Assembly: GCF_000485595.1 (NCBI RefSeq)
Contig: NW_014577062.1
Coordinates: forward strand, 354,586-394,725
From: Priapulus caudatus
Taxonomy: Eukaryota; Priapulida; Priapulimorpha; Priapulimorphida; Priapulidae
Direction: 5' to 3'
DNA: 40,140 nt
In this document: piece by piece, positions 28,801-39,955 of the stretch
Position numbering within the stretch: position 1 is the stretch's first letter
How the letters are laid out: the number at the start of each line of letters is the position of its first letter
Program-made: the position numbers and the translations under genes
Notes under the pieces: generated by a model
Told to the model about the DNA's origin: nothing
The model's database searches: none
Seen by the model: only the letters and a program-made list of their open reading frames with translations

Positions 28801-30115
28801 GTTATTATATACAGTTTAGTGATTTCAAAGCGTATTTGTCTACACATTTTGACATCAACAGCACGTGAATCTCGCATCTCACGAGATGCTATCGACTGGC
28901 CCGTTGTCTCTGCTCTATGTTACCTTTGTCTACGTGTCGAGATAGGGTTGCAGTCTAAAACAAATTACGCCACGTGGACTTGTTTTGTTGCAGCATTTTC
29001 ATACCTATTTTTTGCGAATCCTAGAAATGCTGGAGCGAGTTTCTTGTTCAATTGCTGTTTTATAGTCCATAACAGCACAAACGTATTGTAATTGCTTTGC
29101 TGAAGTAATCAGTAAAACCTCCATGATTAGATCGGGCCGAATTTGTCTTTATGTTATAATTTTTTTATTTATCTAAGAGATAATAATTTTAAAGCCTGCA
29201 AACTTGAGATGCGCGGATTAATTTTTGGACATGGATGTGCGCATGCTTTAACCTACACGCAAAATTACTTTTAACCATTTGCTGTAGAGATAATTCGTGA
29301 ATGCCGCGTATTGTCAGGGCCGTAATTTGTTTGGCGGCAAGTGGCTGCCCCTGAAACAAGAAATTTCGCTAAATTAATGTAGATAGTCATCAAATTGTTG
29401 TAGAATAATATAGGGGGAAAACCTCTGAATAATATTATTACACTCGTTTGTTATTTGTTGAAACCGTAAAATGGTATTCTCTCATTTCATATGGAGTCAT
29501 GATTTTGTACCACAATCTCAGCCTACGCTACTGAATACCCTGCACTGGTGTGGCAATTGCGAGCTGTGTAAAATCATGCTGATGCTTATACCCTATGTGT
29601 TTAAGCAGAATGAGATAATATAGGCCAGTGAACGTGTGAACGTGAAATAGAGTGAAACGAAATTTATCAATTTAACAAGCAAATATTGAAATCACCTACA
29701 GCCGTAACAATGGCATATGTTCACGCGCATTTCGCGTTTCACGAGTCTCGTTCCACTCGTTTCATGTATATGGTATCGGTACGCATCTTTCCGGGTAATA
29801 GGCCTACTGTTGGGAGTTATCTGAAGCGAATGCGTCGTGCACTCGTCATACGTGTCTCAGACATCGAACCACCGCGTGTCTGTAGCGTAGATCCTACGGC
29901 GTAGGAAAATCACAGGCTGGTAATCGGCGCCATCTGGAGCTGAAAATCGTGATTATTCTATCATTGCGTGCTAGTTAATTTTAAACATTACACAACTGAT
30001 CCGCTGAAACGGCTGTAATCTTTACTTAATCCCCACTAGGTGGCGCGATCATGCAGCTTTGGCTAGGTACTCTAGCTTTGTCGTTTTCGCACATTTTTTT
30101 AAATGTCTTCGCGAG
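28801..30115. other. No gene seen
   Basis: About 1.3 kb of A+T-rich DNA. Frames of 108 codons (28765-29091) and 72 codons (29686-29904) have no recognisable motif. A second CAGGGCC...GCCCCTG pair at 29317-29355 is too short to call. Confidence 0.5.
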
Positions 30116-30120
30116 TATTA

Positions 30121-30316
30121 CAGGGGCGTAGTGAGGGGTGATTCCAGGCATTCCCGAATCCCCCTGGTTTGTATCAAAATAGCACATATCTGATACAGTA
30201 TGTATGTAAAAGCATGAAACGAAAATTTTAACGAAGTTTTATTAGTATATAGTAGGTTTGGAATCCCCCCTCTTCGAAAGAATCCCCCCTTCTTGGAAAG
30301 GCTGGCTACGCCCCTG
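30121..30316. mobile_element. hAT-like miniature element, CAGGGGCGTAG ends
   Basis: A 196-bp element whose ends read CAGGGGCGTAG inward from both sides. CAGGGGCGTAG is a familiar terminus of hAT-family miniature elements. Both ends are followed by related G-rich phrases (GAGGGGTGATTCC on the left; AAGAGGGGGGATTCC on the complement of the right). The flanks share only TATTA (30116-30120 and 30317-30321), short of the 8 bp normal for hAT, so the target duplication may have decayed. Confidence 0.65.
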
Positions 30317-30527
30317 TATTATGGTGAGATGCGGAACGTGAATGCATACGTTTCTCGCTCCTAATATTGTATCATGTGTAACGTACATGTACACGTACTA
30401 CAAAGCAAGGCTTACTTCACGGCTGCTGTGCCGATAATGCTGCCGCATGAGATCTAGCGAAATCAATCGTTACTATCCGCAAGATGGCGGTGCGTGCTTG
30501 TCTGCTAGATTCCTAGTGTTTACGTCA

Positions 30528-30535
30528 TGCGGGTA
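30528..30535 (+). repeat. 8-bp target-site duplication, left copy
   Basis: TGCGGGTA, repeated exactly at 30820-30827. The match can be read as 11 bp because GGG follows on both sides. Confidence 0.75.
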
Positions 30536-30819
30536 GGGGAAATGCTATCCCCCGGGCGTGGAGGGACAGTACCGCAATGTGGCAGCACTAGTGTTAGGAT
30601 TAGGGTTAGGATCAAGGTTAGGGTTAGGGTTAGGGTTAGGGTTAGGGTTAGGGTTAGGGTTAGGGTTAGCGTTAGGGTTAGGGTTAGGGTTAGGGATATA
30701 AGGCCATGTCTAGTACGGAAGTATGACTATGGAATCTTTCTGTGGAAGATTTGGACTTTGAAGTATACGTCAACTGTATCACGTGACTGTCCTTCCACGC
30801 CCGGGGGATAGCAACACCC
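30536..30819 (+). mobile_element. Terminal-inverted-repeat element with telomere-like core, copy 2
   Basis: A 284-bp relative of the element at 6852-7094. The arms pair through TGCTATCCCCCGGGCGTGGA and its complement, which has one difference in the next few bases. The outer ends are GGGGAAATG and GGGTGTTG (complement of the right end). After GTGGCAGCACTAGTGTTAGG comes a core of about 15 TTAGGG units (30598-30695), then GGAAGTATGACTATGG and related text shared with copy 1. Flanked by exact 8-bp TGCGGGTA. No coding sequence. Confidence 0.85.
30598..30695 (+). repeat. Interstitial TTAGGG array
   Basis: About 15 units, mostly perfect GGGTTA, with slight decay at both edges. It lies wholly inside the transposon-like element 30536-30819. 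Confidence 0.97.
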
Positions 30820-31406
30820 TGCGGGTAGGGCGAGGTCGGAGTAAAAGCTGCATCAATTGCCTTGTAAACATTGATAATTAAATCCCTTCTAAGCAGAGTA
30901 GTGCGTGTATTCTACGACCCTCGTATGTCGCGATTTTAATAATCACAAATTAAGTCAAGGGTTCAAAAACCATTTTAATAAAAGAATCCCCTTTTCTGCA
31001 TTATATTTACTCATTTTCAAATGTTTTTCACGAATCATGAAAATACCGGATATTGTCGGAATGAACTAATTACGAATTGTTAACCGTAAAGGAAGAATCA
31101 TACTTTAAATTAACATTTATAATTATTTGCGTATTGTTTGGTTGTTTCGACTGATCAACGTACAAACTTCGTTTGAATGGATGCTAAATGCCGTTTCGAC
31201 AAAGCATTTTAGATCTCTTGTGATTTGCTATCGCTGTTCTTAATGTGATAGAAAATGCTACATAGAATTCAACCAATATATGTCATACAGGGTAGATATA
31301 ACCCCAAAATTACTATTTTGCGTGGAGTTGGACCAGCTTAAATTTGTCTGAGTAAATACATTTGGCAAATCCAAGGGAGCCTGAGTCTGATCACAAGCAA
31401 ACGTAA
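30820..31406. other. No gene seen
   Basis: The target-site duplication copy TGCGGGTA (30820-30827) is followed by A+T-rich DNA without repeats or credible frames. Confidence 0.6.
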
Positions 31407-31672
31407 CACGCACACGCACACGCACACGCACACGCACACGCACACGCACACACAACACACACACACAACACGCGCGCGGCACGCACGCACGCAGCACAGC
31501 ACGCACACGCACACTATCTAGACGACGACGCACGCACGCACACACACACACACAAACACACACAAACATAAACACACACACACACACACACACACACAAA
31601 CCCGCGCGCACGCACGCACGCACACACATACACGCACGCACACACACGCACGCACGCACACGTACCCCCACA
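31407..31672. repeat. (CACG)n/(CA)n/(GCAC)n compound microsatellite
   Basis: Pure ACACGC units at the left, then CA and GCAC with interruptions. The long Val/Cys/Arg frames on the minus strand are artefacts. Confidence 0.95.
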
Positions 31673-32385
31673 CGCAATATGTATAGTGTGTAGACATGTA
31701 TTGCCTATTAAATGTGGCGTTTGACCTAGCCATGTAATAACACATCACGCGTAATGACCGTAATTTTTACTAGCCGCGCTAATGGCAATGCTAATATTAA
31801 AACTGCACGATGAGCTCGTTATGCATGGCGCCACGATGCCCCTATACCCACGAGAGCCGCGACAGAGCGCGGCCAGGGCTGCCTCTCCATCCATCACTCA
31901 TCCCGTGCTTACCCCGACGTATAAACAGCGAATATCGTTGTGGCGTTGTGGCGTATATCGCGTCATATTGCGCATGCTGCGACTAGCTGCCCACAATGAC
32001 GACGACACGAAAGTCACCTATAACGAGATGCTGCTACTGTAGACTGCGTTTGGCTTGGCTAGTATAAAATTATATGAGACTTGAAAGAATGAAGCTCAGC
32101 TAGGAATCCGTTATGTTATGTTAGGTGTGTTGTGTTCGTTTGGATTCAGATTAGTTGGGTTGGTTTGTTTAATATTGGTCTAGTCAGTCTAAGGTTAAGG
32201 TGATTTGAGTTTGGTTGTGTTGCACAAGGTTAGATTTTGTTAGCTATCTGTCATTTCATATTTGTTTTAATAAAGCACGTTCTGTTATGTAATGGAAAGG
32301 GCAGGGACTCTTATATTGAGATAGACTAGATGAGCTTTAGTTGGAGATTGGCAAGAGCTAGGTTAAGATAGGGTTAAATTATATT
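31673..32385. other. No gene seen; G+T-rich stretch
   Basis: The top strand between about 32100 and 32370 is markedly G+T-rich, with phrases such as GGTTAAGGTGATTTGAG and GTTGGGTTGGTTTG. I see no feature that explains this. An 86-codon frame at 31782-32042 has no recognisable motif. Confidence 0.5.
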
Positions 32386-32651
<266 letters not shown>

Positions 32652-33023
32652 GCTCTACCGCCTGCAAATCGAACTTCAATTCGATTAACCCTTTATCTGG
32701 ATTTATTAAAAAAACGGTTTTGCGATGCCCCGATCCAGTCTAGACACCGGCGTCCTAATCGCCCCGACATGTTCATAACAACAACGGAGAGATCCATCAA
32801 TCACGACAATGAGAGCGGTCCTGTAATAGACGAAACAAGGAAGCAAATATGATTCCAAATGGCAATCTCTGCAACAAGGCGTGTGAACGCGCTTCCTAGA
32901 ATTACAGCATTCGCATTGAATTGTTGGTGGACAGGCAGTAGCTGGCTTGTGCCCACACTCTCTTCCACGCCCTAGCATTCTATAATGTATTCTTTCTGTC
33001 TCGGCATCTCTCTAAAGCAGCGT
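32652..33023. other. No gene seen
   Basis: A minus-strand frame of 90 codons (32706-32978) contains several cysteines (a cluster CPPTIQCECC and CCRDC). The pattern does not match a zinc-finger family I know, so it is left uncalled. Confidence 0.45.
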
Positions 33024-33135
33024 TATAATAATAATAAATAATTAATAATAATATTAATTTCATATCACATTACCATCTCATCACACACCACCATCGTAGT
33101 CATCATCATATCATCATCATTCTTATCATCTCATT
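33024..33135. repeat. AAT and ATC triplet microsatellites
   Basis: AATAAT units followed by ATC/ATCATC units. Confidence 0.85.
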
Positions 33136-33207
33136 GTTCGGGGATCTTCATCTTGTGCCTCATAGTTTTCATAGATAGTAGCGCGTACCAACGGGTCCTT
33201 TCACCGT

Positions 33208-33350
33208 ACAATCACGCACACAACACACTCGCACGCCACACGCACGCGCACGGCATAATGCGGCCGCACGATCATCCACGCGCGCGCACTGACGCAATGC
33301 GCAGCACGCACGCAATGCACACACGCAGCACGCCACACACACACACAGGA
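33208..33350. repeat. Degenerate CA/GCAC repeat
   Basis: Counterpart of 27214-27298, standing immediately before copy B of the 1.4-kb repeat. Confidence 0.85.
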
Positions 33351-33359
33351 CACCACATT

Positions 33360-34745
33360 GTTACCAGGGCACTAATGGCTTCAGGTCTCATGATCGTGTG
33401 TATGATTGATTTCGACGCTGTATTATTGTCCCGGGATGGTTTCCGTTGTCGCGCCATGTCTTTCTGTCAGGTTAATTTCTCTTTGCGAATGCGATCCTCT
33501 CATTGCTGTGCGAGAGCTTGTGTAACAGGGCCGATGCGTGGATCTTCTCGTAGTGCGTGTCTGAGAGACATATCGTGTCCTGACATGAAGCGAGGACGAA
33601 GGAAGCTGGGCTATTGCACAGCTTTTGCTTGTCTTGACCGTCTGCCTTTGGTCAGTCTCGTTTCCATACAAATGAGCTATATAGCTTGCGTTCCTGGTCT
33701 CGTGTTTTTCGCACGCGAAAGTGATACTTTTCACGAGACCACGGCGATTGCCAGCGCCTGCTGATCCTGTGCAGTGTTCCGTGATGTCGGATGATGATAA
33801 TGGAAATGTTGCGTAGATATTTCATTTTAGAGATTACACGTCACAAATCGTCAGAGTTTTTGCAAAATTACAGTTTTGAATTGAGCAGTTAATCAACACG
33901 AGCATTTTACGCAATGGACGCCAGCTGTTTGTTCGACGTGACGTACAAGAAATACACGTATCAAGACCGTGTTAGATTAGTTTGAATGCGGGATGTTTAA
34001 CTCCATCATTCTACAGCGATTTAGCCACTGACTAACGGCACTGCTCACCACATGTTTTTACATTTGCTCTATTGAAAGTTTAACGAAATATTACCTTTTT
34101 TTCTCTGGTGTTTTCAGCAACACAATGGTCGTGGCCTTGGTTAGTGGCGTCTTGAAATGCTATTCTGTTTTGAGATTGTTTAGCTGTAGCAAATCAATGC
34201 ACATTTTCCCATCGTTTCGCTGATAGGGGTACGTTGTGTATAGGGTACTCAGATTATGTACCCGCCCCACCCTGAAGTACGTATCTGTATACACAAGTGT
34301 ACCAGGCTGTATCTTCTCAGGCATTATATGTCCTGTGGTTTAATGGAACGTACCTGTCCGCGGCTTGCGAGTTTAACCGTAGGGATTTGGGCGCTAGAAT
34401 TGATGATCAAGGTCTTGCTTGGTACGTTGCGTCGAGGTCCTATCCCAGAACACCGCAGCCTACGCGCCCTTACTCTCTAAGCACCCTAAGCTAGCCTACG
34501 CTACTAATTATTTAATTATTAATTAAATTTAATGATTGGTGCAGTCGTTTCTCAGATTGCGGTGTCTTTCTGGGATAGCTGTGTGAGGTTTGTAACCACG
34601 CACCTTCAGAGGAGCGGTGATAATCATCTGCGTCGAGATCTACGTTTAAAAATTGCGCCCGCGAGAGCTATATGGACCGCTAAAGTACGAGAATGTCGTA
34701 ACCTTCAACAGAGAACAAACTGCCATTTGCTAAATGTTTGTTTTG
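33360..34745 (+). repeat. Unidentified 1.4-kb repeat, copy B
   Basis: Direct copy of 27300-28661 with many small indels and scrambled short segments. The inverted-repeat core is recognisable (about 34370-34660) but its telomere-like units have decayed. The alignment holds to TGTTTGTTTTG. Beyond it the sequence differs from that after copy A. Confidence 0.8.
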
Positions 34746-35284
34746 TTTTTATACCGTTAGGATAAGTAGTTTTTTTTCTGATGGTATTTTCCAATTGAAA
34801 AACATATTTACTCATTTATTATAATTATATCTATATAATTTGCATTCTTTGTGATCATGTGTTATTTTCAGGTCTAATCTTAATTATGAGAGGGTTCTGG
34901 GGTTATAGGACGCGTTTGGCTTTGTTCGGAAATGAATGATACGATTGCGTATCCGTATCGTTTCGCGGTATCGACAGTATTAACACTACAGGTATCAGGA
35001 TATTGCCAGTGTAGGGGCCTATTAGCATCGTTTTTGTTCTACTTTTCTGTTTATGTTCGTGGCCCGATTTAGGTTTAAGATGACTCAGGGGTTTTTGGTA
35101 GATAATTTCGAGGATTTGGTTAAGTCATGGGCGGCTGCTCTTCCAATCAGTCAGTATGAAGGCGCTTAATTGCTTCTATGTTGTACGTTTTCCCGGCTTT
35201 TTACGCATCACGTGACTGAACCGAGAATGCCGTGGGTAATTTATGCGGCGGCGCGGTACGGTTATGTAGTAAAACATTGGTTCA
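34746..35284. other. No gene seen
   Basis: Unique-looking DNA. No repeat or frame of note. Confidence 0.55.
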
Positions 35285-35365
35285 GGTACACTTGTGTATA
35301 ATATAGTGTATCTCGGCGGTACTATCTGTAGTAGGCCTACCTGATACGACAACGACCCCATCTGC
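35285..35365 (-). repeat. Inverted fragment of the 1.4-kb repeat
   Basis: The minus strand contains GGGGTCGTTGTCGTATCAGG, then CTACAGAT, then ACACAAGTGTACC, in the same order and spacing class as 28134-28203 in copy A. The fragment sits about 1 kb right of copy B in opposite orientation. Confidence 0.7.
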
Positions 35366-35996
35366 CATAGTTTCCTGGACCTCCGTGGCCTGAAACGTAC
35401 CGCTATCAGATTGCATCGATATTGGTCACAGTAACAATGACTGCCATGGCTGCAATGAGTTTATTGACTGTGATGACTGCAATGATTGAAATCCACCGCA
35501 GCAGCAGTGACTGAATGTTCGTTCACTTGCTCCGTGACTATTTTATTCCGAAGAGGAAATTGTACGGAAGAGCGCAATCACAATTCGCGAGTCATTGTTT
35601 ATAATCACAGCAAGCTATCGTATTTTAATCATTCGATTTTGCCAACGAGACGTGCTCAATCAAATCCAAATCAGGAAAACATGCGCGTTAACAACTACAA
35701 GATGAGATCGTAGCTCTTGAGAGTTTAGCGAAGATTTGCGTGAGTGGTAGCAAGACCACCTGCGCCATTCCTCGTTCTCGCTGAGCTATGCGCATGCGTA
35801 CTGTCGCCGACGACGTATACCGCGACGGTGTGAAACTTCAATATCTATTAATTCATTCCTATAGCGGCGAGCCAGCGTCGCAGTGAGAAGGCGTAAAAGA
35901 GGAACTCAAATCATTTCGCGCGGCACGTGGTTGCATAAATTCGTTACGTGTATACGTGGGGTATGGGAGTAGTGGGCGTTATAAGTTGCTGCGTAA
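35366..35996. other. No gene seen
   Basis: A 75-codon frame (35486-35713) has no recognisable motif. TGACTG/AATGACTGC phrases recur near 35435-35490. Confidence 0.5.
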
Positions 35997-35998
35997 TA

Positions 35999-36410
35999 CG
36001 GTGGCCCATATGAACAAAACACAATTACGCGGGTTAGCATGTTGGCAAACATATAAAGTTCGAGACGAAGCAAATAAGTTTTAAGACAAACACATGTAAA
36101 AGGCATTTACGGGCGCCAACTGCAACTTCATTTGAACGCAACACATGTTCGCATGTACGCAAGTAAACAAGTTGGCAAAGCAACTAATTATCGAAGCAAA
36201 TACAAGTTTTCTAAACGGAAATAGGTGGCAGCACTAGCGCCCTCCACCATCTCCTTCACCATTGAGATTTCGTTTTGCACCCCCTCTCCCTCCCCTCCAC
36301 CCTCCCCCTCTCCCACCGTTTTGCAACTTGCCGTGTGCTTGCGTACTTGTGTTTGCGTATATGCGTACATGCGTGCTTGCGTGCTTGTGTTTTGTTCATA
36401 TGGGCCACCG
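35999..36410. mobile_element. TA-flanked miniature element (Tc1/mariner type)
   Basis: Perfect terminal inverted repeats begin CGGTGGCCCATATGAACAAA and run for 26 bp. They lie at 35999-36024 and 36385-36410. Both are bordered by TA (35997-35998 and 36411-36412), the target used by IS630/Tc1/mariner elements. The interior is 360 bp without a transposase frame and includes a pyrimidine-rich stretch (about 36270-36320) and repeated ACGCAAG-type phrases near both ends. A mariner-related miniature element is the best reading. Confidence 0.75.
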
Positions 36411-36488
36411 TAGCTACATCTAGATGCGACAGTGGCTACTGTTTTCGACGGCAAGGCAAAGCGGCCGGTTTTTCAGCTCGATTTCAGA

Positions 36489-36655
36489 CCATGGTCTCTC
36501 TCTCGCTTTCTCTTTCTCTTCCTCATCACTCTGTTTCCACTCTTATTTCTCCCTTCCCCCACCCGGGCGCGCTCTCTCTCTCTATAATATATATATATAT
36601 ATTTATATATATATTTATATATATAATATATATATATATACATATACATATACAA
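36489..36655. repeat. (CT)n then (AT)n and (CATATA)n
   Basis: Pyrimidine tract followed by TA repeats with internal palindromic TATAAATATA phrases. Confidence 0.92.
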
Positions 36656-36739
36656 GTACGTTATTTACGTTTTGATCATTAAATCGGGTAGAAAAATCGA
36701 TGCAGCTAAGATTTAATCATCATCTTCTCGTATGCGGAG

Positions 36740-37245
36740 AAATATGCCATTGGCGCGCCGTGTAATCTTAGTTATCAAAACGTGGCGCTGATCGCGGCGT
36801 CGTCTCCTTTGTGCGCGTCCGGTAAGCTCTTTCAGTAACAGTGCTCGAATTGTGCGGCCTCGGCTCGTGTAATTACATGTCCCGTACGATTACGCGTTGC
36901 AAGCGGCGCGCGCCGCAGAATTGGCCGCGACGTCTATCACGATTTATTCGGCGGCGAGCGAAAGGCTTCAGCCGATGGAGGTTTCAGCGTATAGCGCTTG
37001 CTTCTGTCTGCCCTTGCTGGCCGGTCCCCGTACAGCAGGAGCGCGGCGGCTGCGCGCTGCATGCGCCGTACGCAGCAGTGTCTTACGCGCGCCATCTCGC
37101 GATGTCTAAGCGATCGCCATGTCTTAGCGATTCAGCGAAGTCGCATATAGACTGTCCCCGTAAGTCGCTGAGAATCAACTCTGGAGCGAGCAGTTATAGG
37201 TGTTGCACAATAGTAGAGGCCGTCCATAGGCGGCAGGCCTGAATA
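36740..37245 (+). other. CpG-rich stretch, possible promoter or exon
   Basis: Dense CG dinucleotides outside any GTGC repeat, for example GCGGCGCGCGCCGC near 36903 and GGCGGCGAGCG near 36950. A frame of 133 codons (36841-37242) and a second of 70 codons overlap it. Neither shows a recognised domain, and both can be explained by high G+C. A consensus-like splice donor, GGTAAGC, lies at 36821-36827. No downstream acceptor or partner exon was identified. This may be a CpG island with a non-coding first exon or simply a G+C-rich patch. Confidence 0.3.
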
Positions 37246-38602
37246 AGCATCGAATAGAAATTAATTAAAAATACTCACACTGTTACTGCGCTTACACAAC
37301 ATACACTTTATTCATGTTAAACAACTACAGATTCATGCTCTATGCTCCGCTCGAAACTTTTGCCAGCTCTATAATGCAAATTTCTACAGAGTAGTCGGAT
37401 CCCGTTTCATACACAAAAATGGCCGACCGGCGAACATGGCTACGCCACTAGCTGGAATGGCACAACTACACAACAAGACCAATTTTACTTCTAATGCTTT
37501 CTAGACGTCCACGTGGAATCTAACTTGCGCGCATAATGCAAATTATTGCACTCTAGTGCCGAATTTCTGCGAAAAAAAATGCAAAAAAAAGCATTTTCTA
37601 GAGACGATATAGTGCACAATTGCGGAGGCTTACTGTGGTACACCTCCTATAGAATCAGTTAAAGATGGCTGACGCGTTGTTTGTGTGATTACTATATGAA
37701 TGCATTAGCATGTTTTCAACGTCGGCGGACGGCGGTCTTAAAAACGCCTCCCCGTCATTGATCGTTAAAGGGTCAAAACGCAATTTTATCGCAAAACCCC
37801 TATTAGTGTCGAATCCTCTTCCCGCGACATAGCATGCCGGTGTTAAGGTTGAAGAGGTTGCTACCTGACGTTTTTACAAGTGAAGCGTTTATTTCTTTAC
37901 TCGGCGCCAATACTGTTAATGCGTTTATTCAGCCGCCACGTCTATTGACGCTGGCTGGCTACATTCACGTTCCTTTGCGATCCGTCGAGTATACAGCGCG
38001 TATAGGCAGTAATATACGGGGCAATATGAATCGATGTGCTTCTAACCGTACAGGCATCAGCGGCATTGTCGTGGGATGGTACAGGCGGCGTTCATTTCCG
38101 CGAAGATACCGGCAGATGGCGTTGCTTGCTTTCGCATAAAGCGACTTGTAGAGGCTCATTCATGTTCGCATCAAACCGCAGAAAATCGAATCTGCGACAA
38201 TATTGCGCTTAATGGGCTCGTCGCCCCACCTACTGGACGTTTAGCTAAACGTTAAACACATTACGATGCCGTGACGCCAGCTGCGCAGGTAATAATGAGT
38301 TAAAACACCTGGGAATTGTCTGTGCACATCTGTCTAGCTAAGATCATGAAAATTGACGAAGGTGCAGGAATGATTTGAAGACTTTATGCAAGAGAATAAA
38401 CACATATGGCACGGGGAACAACGCTGTTACTGCCGAATGATCAGCACTATATTACTTACGCCAACAACATTGAAAAGCTAGTTTTTACGTGTAAATTTTA
38501 AGTCAGTGATGGGTGCTCATTTTATTTTACAATAATATGTTAGGCAAGAGCGCTGTCTCACTACTAAGCATTGCAATATGCCTTTGACTAAATTTGTACG
38601 CC
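37246..38602. other. No gene seen; unassigned open frame 37834-38139
   Basis: A plus-strand frame of 101 codons starting with ATG at 37834 has unbiased composition but no motif, signal or membrane segment I recognise, so it is left as a possible chance frame. Confidence 0.4.
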
Positions 38603-38853
38603 GGTAAATTGATTTTGGTTGTCACGTGATATGCCCAGTGAGCATTTGGTTTCCGTGGAATTAATAGAGAATGATAAATCTATATTTTTTTTAATATATT
38701 AGTAAAATAACAGGCAATGGAACGCTACGTTTTGTTATTTTTATTGCGCGATAAATTGATTTTTTGTTACGTGATACGCCAGCTGAGCATGCGCTTACCG
38801 CAGCATTTATAGATTGTGAGAAAGATAAAAGGCGGAACGCTACAGTTTTGTAA
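38603..38853 (+). repeat. Two diverged tandem copies of a ~140-bp unit
   Basis: Copy 1 (about 38603-38737) and copy 2 (about 38750-38853) share, in order, TAAATTGATTTT, GT(C)ACGTGATA(T/C)GCC, TGAGCAT, a stretch with GAT(A)AA, and GGAACGCTAC followed by TTTTG. The units are diverged, with the middle of copy 1 longer. Confidence 0.7.
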
Positions 38854-39052
38854 AGAAACATCTACCTCCTTTTTATCAAACCGAGAATGCTGAAGCAAAA
38901 GCGCAATTTGGCGAGAGAACGGGTCAAGACCCTTTAGAAGTAGGATAGTCATGTTTCAAAGCCAGTAATAACACGTACACGCACATGAACACATGCACAT
39001 ACCCGTTTACATGCACATGCACATGTAGACTCGCATGAACGCGAAGTTGTGC
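38854..39052. repeat. CACATG/ACATGC-rich DNA
   Basis: Loose ACATGCACATGC phrases (about 38970-39030) that resume on the other side of the palindrome (39140-39300), suggesting that the palindrome inserted into this repeat. Confidence 0.5.
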
Positions 39053-39059
39053 ATCACTT

Positions 39060-39099
39060 CAGGAGTAGATAATAGGGAATTCCCTATTATCTACTCCTG
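39060..39099. mobile_element. Palindromic mini-element, copy 3
   Basis: A 40-bp perfect palindrome with no loop, centred on GGGAATTCCC. It starts CAGGAGTAGATAATAGGG and ends with its exact complement. Exact 7-bp direct repeats ATCACTT flank it (39053-39059 and 39100-39106). The terminal CAGGAGT and the ATAAT spacing match the elements at 116 and 8786, while the inner arm sequence differs. Confidence 0.82.
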
Positions 39100-39106
39100 A
39101 TCACTT

Positions 39107-39599
39107 GTATACACAATCATGTAAAACAAATGTGCAAAAAAAAGAGACCCACGTATACAAGTACATATGCACCCTCGCACGTTGACGCACGTGTGAACCG
39201 CACATGCACAAGCTACATGTACACGGTCTTGTGAACTCAATGGCATGGATGAGTACATGCGCAGAAGCACACATAGATTCACATCTAACGCTCACACGCA
39301 TGTTCTTACGTACTCAGCTCCATGTGAAAGATAGGTGAATGCTCCCCACGCTAGTCATCTGCCTCATTTATTTATATCGCCAAATTGGGTGTGCCAGAAT
39401 GTGAAAATAGGAAAGGTGAAACAAATAATCACCATGGGACCAAACCAGGGCGATGATGCAATAACAGGAAACTATAAGCGAGACTTGGGCGACGGAAACA
39501 GTGGGACAGCAACCGAGAAAGGGATGTAGGATGGGAAGATCACATACAGATAAGCAGCCATACAAACCAGCGTGAGAGAGTGAGAGAGTTCGAGAAATA
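39107..39599. other. No gene seen
   Basis: ACATG-rich degenerate DNA to about 39310, then unique sequence. No credible open frame. Confidence 0.55.
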
Positions 39600-39770
39600 C
39601 GAAGAGGGAGTGAGAGAGAGAGAGAGAAAGAAAGAGATAGATAGATAGACAGATAGATTGATGGATAGATGGATGGATGGATGGATGGAGAGATAGAGAC
39701 ATAGATAAATAAATGAATAGATAGATAGATAAATAGATAGATAGAGAGATAGATAGATAGATAGATATAT

Positions 39771-39821
<51 letters not shown>

Positions 39822-39844
39822 TATAGATAGATAGATAGACAGAC

Positions 39845-39883
<39 letters not shown>

Positions 39884-39924
39884 GAGATAGATAGATAGAT
39901 ATATAGATAGATAGATAGACAGGC

Positions 39925-39955
<31 letters not shown>

